Below are positions 1-8,452 of a DNA stretch of 64,000 nt, piece by piece. Source of the stretch: Akkermansiaceae bacterium. GTDB lineage: Bacteria > Verrucomicrobiota > Verrucomicrobiia > Verrucomicrobiales > Akkermansiaceae. Each line of letters begins with the position of its first letter. Position 1 is the first letter of the stretch. The position numbers were made by a program, and so were the translations under genes. Below the pieces are notes generated by a model, which was not told the origin of the DNA, ran no database searches, and saw only the letters and a program-made list of their open reading frames with translations. The stretch is from positions 91,375 through 155,374 of the forward strand of contig JALOTY010000003.1 in the NCBI GenBank assembly GCA_025457665.1, written 5' to 3'.

Positions 1-1109
1 TTTTCGAAGACCTGTTGGATCACTTCATAGTCTTCCATTTCCGGCGAGATCTGGACGCCGAGTTCCTCGCATCGGGCACGGCGTTGCTCGGGAGTGATGT
101 CGAAGAAATCCTGGCCAGCGGCGGCTTTCACGAGGTCGTGATAGTTGGCGCGGCGCCAGGGGCGGGAGAGGTTGATGGTGCGGAGGACGGCACCTTCCTC
201 ATCCTTGTGTTCGATCTGGAGTCCGCCGCAGAAGGTCTCGGCCAGATGACAGACGAGGCTTTCCACCATGTCGGCCATGATCTCGAAATCCGCGTAGGCC
301 TGATAGGCTTCGAGCATCGTGAACTCCGGGTTGTGACGGCGTGAAATGCCCTCGTTGCGGAAGTTGCGATTGAGTTCGAAGACCTTGGTGAAGCCACCGA
401 CGAGGAGGCGCTTGAGGAAAAGTTCCGGAGCGATGCGCAGCGTGAGTGGCATGCCGAGGGCGTTGTGGTGGGTCTCGAAGGGACGTGCCGCTGCTCCACC
501 GGCGACACTTTGGAGCATGGGGGTTTCCACTTCCAGATAGCCACGGGCGTGGAAGAAATTCCGGATCTCCGCGACCATGCGGCTGCGGGTCACGAAGATT
601 GCGGCGCTTTCCTCATTCGACATCAGGTCGAGGTGACGCTTGCGGTATTTCAATTCGCGGTCGGCGACGCCATGCCATTTGTCGGGCATGGGGCGGAGGG
701 ACTTCGAAAGGACGGTGAAGGAGCTGACCTTGATCGTCGGTTCGCCCGTGCGGGTGACGAAGGTCTCGCCCTCGATGCCGATCCAGTCGCCGCGATCGAG
801 GCATTCGAAGATCGCGAGTTGGTCGGCGCTGAGTTCCTTGATGGCGATGAATCCCTGGATCTGTCCGAGGACATCGCCGAGGTGGAAAAAGCAGGAGCGG
901 CCCATGTTGCGGAGGCCGGTGATGCGGCCGGCGACTTTCACCTGGAGGCCCTCGGCGAAGGCATCGCGGAGTTCGGCGGGGCTGTGGGTGGTTTCGAAGG
1001 CGGAGCCGAAGGGGTCCACGCCAAGCTCGCGGAGTTTGCCGAGTTTCTCGCGGCGGACGGCGATGAGATCGGCTTCGGTCGAGTGGCTTTGCGGGGCGTC
1101 TTCGGGCAT
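1..1109 (-). CDS. lysS: Lysyl-tRNA synthetase, class II (C-terminus cut by left edge)
   Basis: Charges tRNA-Lys with lysine in the cytoplasm. Read from the ATG at 1109 (protein starts MPEDAPQSHSTEADLIAV), about 369 codons are visible before the window edge. An N-terminal OB-fold anticodon-binding region (about residues 55-150, with GRITGLRNMGRSCFFHLGD) is followed by the class II catalytic core. Motif 2 is clear: FELNRNFRNEGISRRHNPEFT region with NFRNEG and the arginines that bind ATP. Upstream of it, ETPMLQSVAGGAAARPFETH and IAPELFLKRLLVGG are typical of LysRS. The missing part should hold motif 3 (GxGxGxDR). The gene is divergent from rpmJ. Bacterial LysRS is about 500 residues, so roughly 130 are lost off the left edge. 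Identification is firm. Confidence 0.96.
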   Translation of the reverse strand, partial: MPEDAPQSHSTEADLIAVRREKLGKLRELGVDPFGSAFETTHSPAELRDAFAEGLQVKVAGRITGLRNMGRSCFFHLGDVLGQIQGFIAIKELSADQLAIFECLDRGDWIGIEGETFVTRTGEPTIKVSSFTVLSKSLRPMPDKWHGVADRELKYRKRHLDLMSNEESAAIFVTRSRMVAEIRNFFHARGYLEVETPMLQSVAGGAAARPFETHHNALGMPLTLRIAPELFLKRLLVGGFTKVFELNRNFRNEGISRRHNPEFTMLEAYQAYADFEIMADMVESLVCHLAETFCGGLQIEHKDEEGAVLRTINLSRPWRRANYHDLVKAAAGQDFFDITPEQRRARCEELGVQISPEMEDYEVIQQVFE

Positions 1110-1312
1110 GGCGGGGAGGCCTTTAGAACATCGGGCGCGGGACGTCCAACCTTGAGGAGGAAAAATCCGCGCGGGCGAATTTGGCAGAGCGGCGAAGTTT
1201 CAGAAGAATGGGCTTTACAATCCGGGTCGGAAACCTAGATTCCGCGGCCCCGTGCCGGGTGATGCCGATCGGGACACCCACCCGCACAAGCCATTTCCCA
1301 GACTCTCCGACC

Positions 1313-1477
1313 ATGAAAGTTCTTTCCTCACTCGCCTCCTCGAAGCGTCGTCACGCCGACTGCCAAGTGGTTTCCCGCAAGGGCACGACCTACGTGATCT
1401 GCAAGACGAACCCGAAATTCAAGGCCCGCCAAGGCGCGACCAAGGGCACCCGCCTTTCCAAGAAGGGTGTGAAGTGA
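1313..1477 (+). CDS. rpmJ: 50S ribosomal protein bL36, zinc-free (C-) type
   Basis: Small protein of the large ribosomal subunit, 54 residues. The start at 1313 was chosen because [20 protein letters not shown] aligns with the start of the type B bL36 family; the open frame continues upstream but without family similarity. The canonical bL36 zinc ribbon (CxxC...C...H) is missing: only two cysteines remain (Cys17 and Cys30), as in the zinc-independent paralogue that many bacteria use when zinc is scarce. The C-terminal extension after KFKARQG ([13 protein letters not shown]) is lysine rich and somewhat longer than in most relatives. It stands alone, followed by a strong hairpin terminator. Whether a zinc-type copy exists elsewhere cannot be seen here. 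Confidence 0.9.
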   Translation: MKVLSSLASSKRRHADCQVVSRKGTTYVICKTNPKFKARQGATKGTRLSKKGVK

Positions 1478-1507
1478 TTCGGCAGACGGTAATATTTTCA
1501 TGACAAG

Positions 1508-1531
1508 GGCGGCCTTCGGGCCGCCTTTTTT
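1508..1531 (+). terminator. Rho-independent terminator after rpmJ
   Basis: A perfect 7-bp GC stem (GGCGGCC, loop TTCG, GGCCGCC) is followed directly by six T residues. It lies 30 bases after the rpmJ stop. It also sits just past the end of the convergent tcdA gene, but on that strand the T-run is absent, so it mainly serves rpmJ. Confidence 0.88.
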
Positions 1532-1547
1532 CTTTCCGGAAGGGCCT

Positions 1548-2321
1548 CTAAAGTCGGTCGAGCACCCGGGCTGCGCAGGCGAAGCCGAAGGCAGCGGTGA
1601 GGTGGGTCACCGAGCCGTAGCCCGCATCACAGCCGATGGCACCGGACATTTCCGCCGGTCTTTCTCCGCTCACGCCGCCATCGCAGGTCGGGTAGCGGGC
1701 CGCTTCGTCGGAGAAAACGGCATCGATCCCATAAAGCACCGGCTCGCCGCGGGCGGGAGAGCCCGGAAAGCCATACTCGGTCCGGAGTTTCCTGCGGACG
1801 GAGGCCAGCAGCGGGTCGCGACCGCCGCGGGCGAGGTCATCGATGCGGATGCGGGTGGGATCGATCCGCCCGCCGGCGGCGCCGGAGGTCACGGTCACGA
1901 GGGCGCGTTCGCGGCAGGCGGCAAGGAGGTGGCATTTCGCGCGGAGGGAGTCGATGGCATCAACCACGGCAGCAGGAGCCGTGTCGAGGATCGCGGCGGA
2001 GTTTTTTTCGGAGTAGAACTCGGGGATCTCGGTGATGCGGATTTGCGGGTCGATGAGCCGCAGCCTTTCCGCCATGACCCTGACCTTGGACCGCCCGAAC
2101 TGCCCTTCGAGGGCGTGGATCTGGCGGTTGGTGTTGGTGACGCAGAGATCATCGGCATCGACGAGAACCAGGTGCCCCACACCGGAGCGGGCGAGCGCTT
2201 CCGCGGTCCATGAGCCGACGCCGCCGATACCGGCGACGATCACGGTGGCGGCTTGAAAGCGTTGAAAGACATCGAGGCCATAGAGCCGGACGATGCCGGC
2301 GAAGCGGGGATCGACGGTCAC
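1548..2321 (-). CDS. tcdA: tRNA threonylcarbamoyladenosine dehydratase (ThiF/E1-like family)
   Basis: ATP-dependent enzyme that cyclises t6A37 of tRNA to ct6A. The protein is 257 residues from a GTG at 2321, close to the 268 of E. coli TcdA. The E1-like adenylation fold shows as VIVAGIGGVGSWTAEALARS (dinucleotide-type glycine loop), then the acidic ATP-site strand LVLVDADDLCVTNTNRQIHA. SGAAGGRIDPTRI and GYGSVTHLTAAFGF are also typical. The frame stays open upstream through the end of phr without family similarity, so GTG at 2321 is the best available start although no clear Shine-Dalgarno sequence precedes it. The gene follows phr by 43 bases on the same strand and is probably co-transcribed with it. 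Confidence 0.88.
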   Translation of the reverse strand: MTVDPRFAGIVRLYGLDVFQRFQAATVIVAGIGGVGSWTAEALARSGVGHLVLVDADDLCVTNTNRQIHALEGQFGRSKVRVMAERLRLIDPQIRITEIPEFYSEKNSAAILDTAPAAVVDAIDSLRAKCHLLAACRERALVTVTSGAAGGRIDPTRIRIDDLARGGRDPLLASVRRKLRTEYGFPGSPARGEPVLYGIDAVFSDEAARYPTCDGGVSGERPAEMSGAIGCDAGYGSVTHLTAAFGFACAARVLDRL

Positions 2322-2364
2322 GGAGGAAAAGCTCTGGATTTCGGTGCCGCTTGTCCAACGGGAA

Positions 2365-3786
2365 TCAGCTCCGGGACTCTTTGTGCCGTTTGAACATGGC
2401 CAAGGTCCGGTCGCGTTCCTTGGAATGCTCGACGCAGGGAAGCGGGTAGCCGCGGGCCAGGGGGAGGCCGTTTTCGGGGGGCTCGTGGAGACGTTTTGCC
2501 GGGACATCGCGCAGTTCCGGGATCCAGCGTTTGATGTAAACGCCATCGGGATCATGACGGGCGGACTGCGACCAGGGGTTCTGGATGCGGAAATAGGGAG
2601 CAGCATCGGCCCCCGTGCCGGCCGACCATTGCCAACCGCCGTTGTTGGAAGCGATTTCCCCATCCACGAGGTGCTGCATGAAATGCGATTCGCCCAGACG
2701 CCAGTCGAGATGGAGGTCCTTGGTGAGGAACATGGCGGTGATCATGCGCAGGCGATTGTGCATGTGCCCGGTGGCGAGAAGCTCGCGCATGCCGGCATCG
2801 ACGATGGGAAAACCGGTCATGCCCGACTTCCAGGCTTCGAACTTGTCGTCCGGGGCAGCCCAGGGGAGTCCACGCCACTCGGGATTGAACTCGTGTTCGA
2901 GGACATGGGGAAAATGATGGAGGATCGCCATGTAGAACTCCCGCCAGGCCAGCTCCTTGATGAAAGTGTGGATGCCTTCGCGGGCCGACGAGCTCGGGGC
3001 TTTGTCCATGGCGGCTTGGGCCTTGGCGAAGATTTCCCGGATGGAAATCAGCCCGAAACGCAGGTCCTGGGAAAGCCGGGAGGTCCCATCGACAAAGGGC
3101 TGGTCGCGCCGCGACTTGTATCCGTGGAGGCGCTCGGCGATGGCGACCTTCAGCCGGTCCCGTGCGGCTCTTTCCCCGGCTTCGAGGATGCCCGTGGCGG
3201 CGGGAGGCAGTTTCCAATGGTCCAGAGTGGGCAGGGCTTCGGAGCGGATCTTCGAGGGTGTTCCGAGAGCACGGGGTTTTCCCTGCGATGCGGGTTTTTC
3301 CAAGCCCAGCCAATTGTTTGAATACGGAGTGTAGACCCGGTAGGGATCGCCACCCTTCGTGAGCACCTCGTGCGGGGCGTGAAGGGTGACGTCGTGCCAG
3401 CCATGACAAGAGACACCCCAAGCGGCGCAGGCCTTGTGGAGCCTGGCTTCGACGGCCTTGCCAAAGGGATCCGGGTCTTCGTTGAAATGAATCGCCACCG
3501 CGCCGGTCTCGCGAACGAGCTGGCCCAGAGCCTCAATGGCATCGCCATGGCGGATGATGAGGCGACCTTGGACCGTCTCAAGATTCCGCGCGAGAGAGGC
3601 GAGGCAATCGCAGAGGAACTGTTGCCTGTTAGATCCCGTCCACGAGTGCTCCGATTTCCATGTGCTGGCGATGTAAACCGGAATGACGCCGAGGCCCGAA
3701 GCCGCGGCGTGACGGAGAGCGGTATTATCGGTGATCCGCAGGTCACGACGGAACCAGTGGATCACCACAGGGGATGTGGGGGGCAT
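2365..3786 (-). CDS. phr: Deoxyribodipyrimidine photolyase (cryptochrome/photolyase family)
   Basis: Light-driven repair of UV-induced pyrimidine dimers. The protein is 473 residues, the normal size for a class I CPD photolyase. The N-terminal antenna domain begins VVIHWFRRDLRITDNTALRHA. The C-terminal FAD domain has ELAWREFYMAILHHFPHV, GMTGFPIVDAGMRELLATG, HNRLRMITAMFLTKDLHLDW and NNGGWQWSAGTGADAAPYFR, with the aspartate and tryptophans of the FAD pocket and electron-transfer chain. The start ATG at 3786 is 6 bases after the stop of a small putative DNA-binding gene, suggesting one transcript (small gene, phr, tcdA). It contains one copy of the CTGTTAGA motif, at 3626. Confidence 0.95.
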   Translation of the reverse strand: MPPTSPVVIHWFRRDLRITDNTALRHAAASGLGVIPVYIASTWKSEHSWTGSNRQQFLCDCLASLARNLETVQGRLIIRHGDAIEALGQLVRETGAVAIHFNEDPDPFGKAVEARLHKACAAWGVSCHGWHDVTLHAPHEVLTKGGDPYRVYTPYSNNWLGLEKPASQGKPRALGTPSKIRSEALPTLDHWKLPPAATGILEAGERAARDRLKVAIAERLHGYKSRRDQPFVDGTSRLSQDLRFGLISIREIFAKAQAAMDKAPSSSAREGIHTFIKELAWREFYMAILHHFPHVLEHEFNPEWRGLPWAAPDDKFEAWKSGMTGFPIVDAGMRELLATGHMHNRLRMITAMFLTKDLHLDWRLGESHFMQHLVDGEIASNNGGWQWSAGTGADAAPYFRIQNPWSQSARHDPDGVYIKRWIPELRDVPAKRLHEPPENGLPLARGYPLPCVEHSKERDRTLAMFKRHKESRS

Positions 3787-3792
3787 GCGGCT

Positions 3793-4053
3793 TCAGGCGT
3801 TCGAGAGGATTTTCTCGACCTTGCGAAGCGTGGTATCGCTCAACTTGCCCTCGACCTTGCGGGACTTCGCGATGGTTTCCTTGATGTTGCCGAGGGCGGC
3901 CTCGGCCGCTTCCAGAGCTTTCTTTCCACCGCCATACTGCTTGTCGGAGAAGTATTTCGTGAAGGTCGCCCCGTTGCGGCTGATGCACAGGCGCCAACCT
4001 TGGAAAGCGGTGTTTTCGTAGGTGAATCGGGTCAGGTTCCGCTTGGATTTCAT
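3793..4053 (-). CDS. Small basic protein, AP2-like DNA-binding domain (tentative)
   Basis: The protein is 86 residues from ATG 4053; an in-frame start at 4101 would add 16 residues that look unstructured. The central part, FQGWRLCISRNGATFTKYFS then DKQYGGGKKALEAAEAAL, has the pattern of bacterial AP2-type beta-sheet DNA-binding domains (W-R-x-x-I-x-R-N-G-x-x-x-x-K-x-F-x-D-x-x-Y-G-G-x-x-K-A-L-x-A-A). A basic C-terminal helix follows (KSRKVEGKLSDTTLRKVEKI). There is no nuclease or integrase domain, so if the domain call is right it would act as a small regulator or nucleoid-type protein. It ends 6 bases before phr, which points to co-expression with photolyase and a possible link to DNA damage. 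The family assignment is from pattern only; a plain hypothetical protein is the alternative. Confidence 0.55.
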   Translation of the reverse strand: MKSKRNLTRFTYENTAFQGWRLCISRNGATFTKYFSDKQYGGGKKALEAAEAALGNIKETIAKSRKVEGKLSDTTLRKVEKILSNA

Positions 4054-4314
4054 GGTTGCTTGCGGGTTGGGTGTGGATGTTTTCACAAAGCAAGATAACA
4101 CCTGTCTGCCATTTGGCGACTCGTTTTCGTGAAAAATTGTTAGGGGGATTTACGGAGCGCCTGTTGGAGAGTGGAGACGGGGTTCCAAGGCGGAGTCAGG
4201 GACACAGGACGGAAACCTCGGCGGGCAGCGAGACGGGCGGGCGATGAGAACCGGGATCATTTTTCTCTTTTCAAACCGCGTCTGGGACCCTAGACCTCCG
4301 CGCGCCGGTGAAAC

Positions 4315-4391
4315 GGTGGCCGTAGCTCAGTTGGTAGAGCCCCGGATTGTGATTCCGGTTGTCGCGGGTTCGAGCCCCGTCGGTCACCCCA
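4315..4391 (+). tRNA. tRNA-His, anticodon GTG
   Basis: A complete cloverleaf can be drawn. The acceptor stem GTGGCCG (4316-4322) pairs with CGGTCAC (4381-4387). The extra G at position -1 (4315), special to tRNA-His, pairs with C73 (4388). The D-arm starts TAGCTCAGTTGG. The anticodon stem CCGGA/TCCGG encloses loop TTGTGAT, with anticodon GTG at 4349-4351. The T-arm has GGTTCGAGCCC. CCA is encoded (4389-4391). It lies 56 bases before rnc on the same strand. Confidence 0.97.
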
Positions 4392-4447
4392 CCTTTTGCA
4401 TCGGGAATGGGAATTCCGGAAGCAAGGGGCGGATGGCGATCTGAATC

Positions 4448-5176
4448 ATGGTCGAGAATCTCGAAAGTCGTCTGGGTTACAAATTCCGCAATTCGCTGTT
4501 GTTGGCGGAGGCGATGACCCACCCAAGCCTGGCTTACGAGTCCAAGCGCCCGCATTTTGACAACCAGAGGCTGGAGTTCCTGGGCGATGCGGTGCTGCAA
4601 TTGATCCTTACCGAGGATCTTTTCCGAATGTTCCCGAGCTTCCCCGAGGGGCAGTTGACGAAGCTGAGATCACGACTGGTTTCCAAGCGGGCTCTCGCGC
4701 GATTCGCCATGCAGATCGACCTGGGGGCCTACGTTCTTCTTGGCAAGGGCGAGGAAGCGACCGGAGGACGCCGGCGGACCTCGACCTTGGGCGATGCCTT
4801 CGAATCCCTCATCGGCGCGGTGTATCTGGATGGCGGCTTCGAATCGGCCCGCGGTCTGGTTTTGCGGCTTTTCCAGAAGGAGATCGAGGCACTGGCCGGA
4901 AGTCCGGAGGAAAAGAATCCCAAAGGCGAGCTGCAGGAGTGCCTGCAGGCGATCCGACCGGAAGCACCGGAATACGAGATTCTGGGCGAAAGTGGCCCGG
5001 ACCACCGCAAGGTTTTCCAAGCGCGCGTCTGCTGGTGCGGCCGCGAACTGGCGCAGGGCCGGGGGAAAAGCAAGAAGGAGGCGGAGGCGAGAGCGGCCCT
5101 CGAGGCGCTGCGCACCCGGACCTGGGAAAAGGAAACAGCCCCCCGCCCGCAGGCCCCGGCAGAAAGCCCTGAATGA
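4448..5176 (+). CDS. rnc: Ribonuclease III
   Basis: Cleaves double-stranded RNA in rRNA and mRNA processing. 242 residues, normal length. The catalytic domain carries the signature NQRLEFLGDAVL at residues 39-50, supplying the metal-binding Glu and Asp, and the second acidic pair in TLGDAFESLIGAVYLDGG near residues 114-130. The C-terminal double-stranded RNA-binding domain (about 150-225) has PKGELQECLQA, then HRKVFQARVC and GKSKKEAEARAALEAL. A short proline-rich tail follows. It stands between tRNA-His and rsfS, all on the plus strand, a setting that suits RNA processing. Confidence 0.96.
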   Translation: MVENLESRLGYKFRNSLLLAEAMTHPSLAYESKRPHFDNQRLEFLGDAVLQLILTEDLFRMFPSFPEGQLTKLRSRLVSKRALARFAMQIDLGAYVLLGKGEEATGGRRRTSTLGDAFESLIGAVYLDGGFESARGLVLRLFQKEIEALAGSPEEKNPKGELQECLQAIRPEAPEYEILGESGPDHRKVFQARVCWCGRELAQGRGKSKKEAEARAALEALRTRTWEKETAPRPQAPAESPE

Positions 5177-5233
5177 TTTCCATGGCCCTCAGCCGCAAAG
5201 AACCGCTAGGGTTCCGCGGACGGGCACGAGACG

Positions 5234-5590
5234 ATGATGCAAACACAAGGCAAAGAACTGGCCATCGCATGCGCGAAGGCGGCGGCGGAGATCCAGGCGG
5301 AGGACATCAAGGTCTGGGACCTGAGGGGCCTTTCGACACTCACGGACTTCATGGTGGTGTGCTCGGGCAGCTCCATGCCCCACCTCCGGGCGGTGCTGCG
5401 GGATGTGAAGGGTCACGTGAAGGACTGGACCGGGGCGATGCCGGTAAATGCCGAGGGCAAGGCGGATTCCCGCTGGGTTGTGCTCGATTACATCGATGTC
5501 ATGGTCCACGTCATGCACAGCGAAATGCGCGACTACTACGGCATCGAGCAGCTCTGGGGCGATGCCAAGCCGGTGGCTTGGGAAGCCTGA
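5234..5590 (+). CDS. rsfS: Ribosomal silencing factor RsfS
   Basis: Binds ribosomal protein uL14 and blocks subunit joining when nutrients are scarce. 118 residues, family-typical. Recognised by EDIKVWDLRGLSTLTDFMVV, then CSGSSMPHLRAV and the C-terminal WVVLDYIDVMVHVMHSEMR followed by DYYGIEQLWGDA. Two adjacent ATG codons (5234, 5237) could serve as start. In many bacteria rsfS follows nadD; here it follows rnc instead, so nadD is not in this window. Confidence 0.94.
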   Translation: MMQTQGKELAIACAKAAAEIQAEDIKVWDLRGLSTLTDFMVVCSGSSMPHLRAVLRDVKGHVKDWTGAMPVNAEGKADSRWVVLDYIDVMVHVMHSEMRDYYGIEQLWGDAKPVAWEA

Positions 5591-5648
5591 GCTGCGATAA
5601 TCCGCCCCTGGGGGTGGACAAAGCCCGCTCATGGCGTAGGGGTGGCGC

Positions 5649-6881
5649 GTGAGAATCGAGGTCTTGAATACGGGCAGCGAATTGCTGCTGGGCACGCGGC
5701 TGAACACCCACGGCCAGTGGATGGGGCAGGAACTTTTCAAGCTGGGACTGCGCATCCAGAGGTTGGTGACCGTGCCCGATGGGGATGCGATCCGTGAGGC
5801 CCTTGCCGATGCTGTTAGAAAGGCCGATGTGGTCTTGGTGACCGGGGGTTTGGGCCCCACGAGCGACGACATCACCCGCGAAGCTGCGGCGGCAGTGGCC
5901 GGGATCGAGCTGATCGAAGACGAAGCCGCGCTGCGTTCGTTAGAAGCCTTTTTCGCCAAGCGGGGGAAAGCCATGGCTCCGGACAATCGCAAACAGGCGC
6001 AGGTCCCCGTGGGGGCCGAGGTTTTGCCGAATCCGAATGGGACGGCTCCGGGAATCTACATTCCACCTCGCCTGAATGGGGCGGGAAATTGTGCGATTTT
6101 CCTCCTCCCGGGTCCGCCGCGTGAACTCTATCCGCTGTGGCAGAACGAGGTGGTTCCAAAGCTCCGGGCACTGGCGGGAGGTGCAGCGGCGGAAGGGATG
6201 CTGCAACTGACCTTGGCCGGCGTGGGCGAGAGCGACCTGCATCAGGAAATCGATGCCGATCTCGCCCGCATTTCCGGGCTGGAGGTGGGCTATTGTGCGC
6301 GGCTGAGTGAGGTCGATGTCCGGCTGATCGGCACGCCTGCCGCCATCGAAGCGGGTCGGGCGCGGGTGATGCAAAGTTTCGCCACGCATTGTTTTTCCGA
6401 GGCGGGGGAATCGCTCGAAAGCGTGGTTGTCCAGGGGCTGGCAGCGAGGGGCTTGACCCTGGCCACGGCCGAAAGCTGCACGGGAGGATTGATCGCCAAT
6501 CGCCTCACCGACGTTCCCGGAGCCAGTGCCGTGCTGACACATGGCTGGGTGACTTATGCCAATGCGGCCAAGGCCTCCGAACTCGGGGTTTCTGCGACGG
6601 ATTTGGAAACGCATGGGGCGGTGAGCGAAGAGGTGGCACGGCAGATGGCGGAGGGGGCTCTGCGGGAATCGGGCGCGGACGCCGCCATCTCGGTAACCGG
6701 CATCGCCGGGCCCACGGGGGGGACCGATGCCAAACCGGTCGGAACCGTCTTCATCGGCCTCGCCCGCCGCGGTGGGGAAACGCTGGTCCAGCGGCAACTC
6801 CACGTTCGCGATCGTGCTGGCTTCAAGCGCTCGGTCAGTCAGGCGGTTCTTGATCTGATCCGTCGCGAACTCCTTGGATAA
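5649..6881 (+). CDS. cinA: CinA: competence/damage-inducible protein A with NMN deamidase domain
   Basis: 410 residues starting at GTG 5649. The N-terminal MoCF-biosynthesis-like (COG1058) domain has VLNTGSELLLGTRLNTHGQW and VVLVTGGLGPTSDDITREA. The C-terminal CinA domain, which deamidates NMN to NaMN in characterised family members, has LTLATAESCTGGLIANRLTD and ISVTGIAGPTGGTDAKPVGT. Its activity belongs to the pyridine nucleotide cycle and complements the NAD salvage operon at 19.6-28.3 kb, although the two loci are separate. A CTGTTAGA motif lies at 5812 and a near copy at 5937. Confidence 0.95.
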   Translation: MRIEVLNTGSELLLGTRLNTHGQWMGQELFKLGLRIQRLVTVPDGDAIREALADAVRKADVVLVTGGLGPTSDDITREAAAAVAGIELIEDEAALRSLEAFFAKRGKAMAPDNRKQAQVPVGAEVLPNPNGTAPGIYIPPRLNGAGNCAIFLLPGPPRELYPLWQNEVVPKLRALAGGAAAEGMLQLTLAGVGESDLHQEIDADLARISGLEVGYCARLSEVDVRLIGTPAAIEAGRARVMQSFATHCFSEAGESLESVVVQGLAARGLTLATAESCTGGLIANRLTDVPGASAVLTHGWVTYANAAKASELGVSATDLETHGAVSEEVARQMAEGALRESGADAAISVTGIAGPTGGTDAKPVGTVFIGLARRGGETLVQRQLHVRDRAGFKRSVSQAVLDLIRRELLG

Positions 6882-7177
6882 ATCCTCAGTGATTCACTGT
6901 TATTCACAAGCACGGCAGAAAAACGCAGAAATGCTTCCCGACCGAAACCCCGGATGCTGACCCTGCACCCCCCCCAGCCGATTTCTCTGACTTTGGGTTG
7001 GGGATAAGTTGTGAATATCGATGAAAGCGATTGATCACAAGGGGTTTGCGTTCTGAGGAAGAAGCTCATCTCACGACCGAGCAACGCACCAATCGAGCGC
7101 TGCCCGCTTGGAGCAATGAGGATTCGCCGCGAGTGCTTCAACAGCGTTCGCAGAGAGATCTGCCAGTCATTCCCAAG
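6882..7177. promoter_or_regulatory. Non-coding gap between convergent cinA and hisH with DnaA-box-like sites
   Basis: No credible gene is seen in these 296 bases. Two exact TTATTCACA nonamers fit the relaxed DnaA-box consensus TTWTNCACA: 6900-6908, just after cinA, and 7178-7186, overlapping the hisH stop codon. A third, one-mismatch site is on the minus strand at 7010-7018 (TGTGAATAT). Between convergent genes no promoter is expected, so titration of DnaA or a local replication-linked role is possible. A convincing hairpin terminator was not found. Confidence 0.4.
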
Positions 7178-7825
7178 TTATTCACAATCGGCCTGGGGAA
7201 CTGGCACACCGAGGAAATTGGCCAGAAGGCGGATTCCCGCATTTTGGCTTTTTTCCGGGTGGAATTGGGTGGCTACGAGTCGTCCCCGACGGATGGCCGC
7301 GGCGAAACGGGTGCCTTCATATTCCGTGGTCATGGCGACGAGATCGGGGTCGACCGGGCAGGGGAAATAGGAGTGCACGTAGTAGAAATAGGGCTCCGCA
7401 CCGAGTCCGTTCCAGAGGGGATCAGCACGGTCTGCCGGGATGGCGGCATTCCAGCCCATGTGGGGGATTTTCCGGCCATCTTCGGGAAAGCGAACCACGC
7501 TTCCGCCGAAGATCCCCAAGCCTTCCACCCCGGGGCTTTCCTCGCCCTGTTCGAAGAGGAGTTGGTAGCCCACACAGATGCCGAAAAAGGGTCGGTCCGC
7601 GGCGATCCACGATCGGATGGGCCCGGCGAGTCCGCGGCGGGTGAGTTCGGCCATGCTGTCGCCAAAAGCGCCGACCCCCGGCAGGATCAAATGGGTGAAT
7701 CCCTCGGCATCGAAAGGTCCGGCCAGAATCACCGGTTCGATGCCCAGCGATTGAATGGCATTGGCAACCGAGCGCAGATTGCCGGCGCCGTAATCGATGA
7801 TTCCCACCTTCACCATGCAAGCCAT
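7178..7825 (-). CDS. hisH: Imidazole glycerol phosphate synthase, glutaminase subunit
   Basis: Releases ammonia from glutamine for HisF in histidine biosynthesis. 215 residues. The class I glutamine amidotransferase triad is visible: nucleophile Cys84 in FFGICVGYQLLFE (the usual GICLGMQ is GICVGYQ here) and the His-x-Glu pair in ATQFHPEKS near the C-terminus. The N-terminus VGIIDYGAGNLRSVANAI is diagnostic. The start at 7825 is supported by AGGAGG about 11 bases upstream, inside the end of hisB. It starts 3 bases after the hisB stop, so the two are coupled. hisF and hisA are not nearby. Confidence 0.95.
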   Translation of the reverse strand: MACMVKVGIIDYGAGNLRSVANAIQSLGIEPVILAGPFDAEGFTHLILPGVGAFGDSMAELTRRGLAGPIRSWIAADRPFFGICVGYQLLFEQGEESPGVEGLGIFGGSVVRFPEDGRKIPHMGWNAAIPADRADPLWNGLGAEPYFYYVHSYFPCPVDPDLVAMTTEYEGTRFAAAIRRGRLVATQFHPEKSQNAGIRLLANFLGVPVPQADCE

Positions 7826-7828
7826 CGG

Positions 7829-8419
7829 TTAGAGTGCCTCCTTGGTGCTGGGGATACCGGTCACGCGGGGGTCGATCTCGCAGGCTTCTTTCAGGGCGCG
7901 GGCCAGACCCTTGAAGATCGCCTCGGCGATGTGGTGGCCATCGCGACCATAGAGAAGCTCGACGTGAATGTTCGCCCTCAGGTTCGAGGCCAAGGCGCGG
8001 CAGAATTCCTCAACGAGGGTGAAGGGGAAATTCGGTGCGGAAGCGGTATTGGCCGGGGCGCGGAATTCGAGGTGGGGCCGATTGCTCAAATCCACCACGA
8101 CCCGGGCGAGGGTCTCATCCATGGGCAGATAGCAGCAGCCATAGCGGCGGATTCCCCGTTTGTCGCCCAAGGCCTCCCGCATGGCATCGCCGAGGACGAT
8201 GCCGCTGTCTTCAACCGTGTGGTGAAAGTCCACCTCGATGTCGCCCTCGACGGTGAGATCGAGATCGAAGAGCCCGTGTCTCGAAAACAGCGTCAGCATG
8301 TGATCGAAAAACGGCACGCCCGTGCGGATCGTGGAGGAGCCGCTGCCATCGAGCCCGATCTTGAGGTCGATGGAGGTTTCGGCGGTCTTGCGTTGGCGAT
8401 GGGCGGAGCGTGAGGACAT
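7829..8419 (-). CDS. hisB: Imidazoleglycerol-phosphate dehydratase
   Basis: Dehydrates imidazole glycerol phosphate in histidine biosynthesis. 196 residues from ATG 8419; an upstream TTG at 8452 is less likely because the family begins near residues SRSAHRQRKTAETSI. The manganese-binding repeats are intact: TGVPFFDHML and VDFHHTVEDSGIVLGDA in the first half, DGHHIAEAIFKGLARAL in the second. This is the monofunctional form, without the phosphatase domain of enteric HisB. It is translationally coupled to hisH and lies directly after a secreted-protein gene. Confidence 0.96.
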   Translation of the reverse strand: MSSRSAHRQRKTAETSIDLKIGLDGSGSSTIRTGVPFFDHMLTLFSRHGLFDLDLTVEGDIEVDFHHTVEDSGIVLGDAMREALGDKRGIRRYGCCYLPMDETLARVVVDLSNRPHLEFRAPANTASAPNFPFTLVEEFCRALASNLRANIHVELLYGRDGHHIAEAIFKGLARALKEACEIDPRVTGIPSTKEAL

Positions 8420-8452
8420 GGCGGGAGAAATCGGAAGGATGGCGACTGGCAA

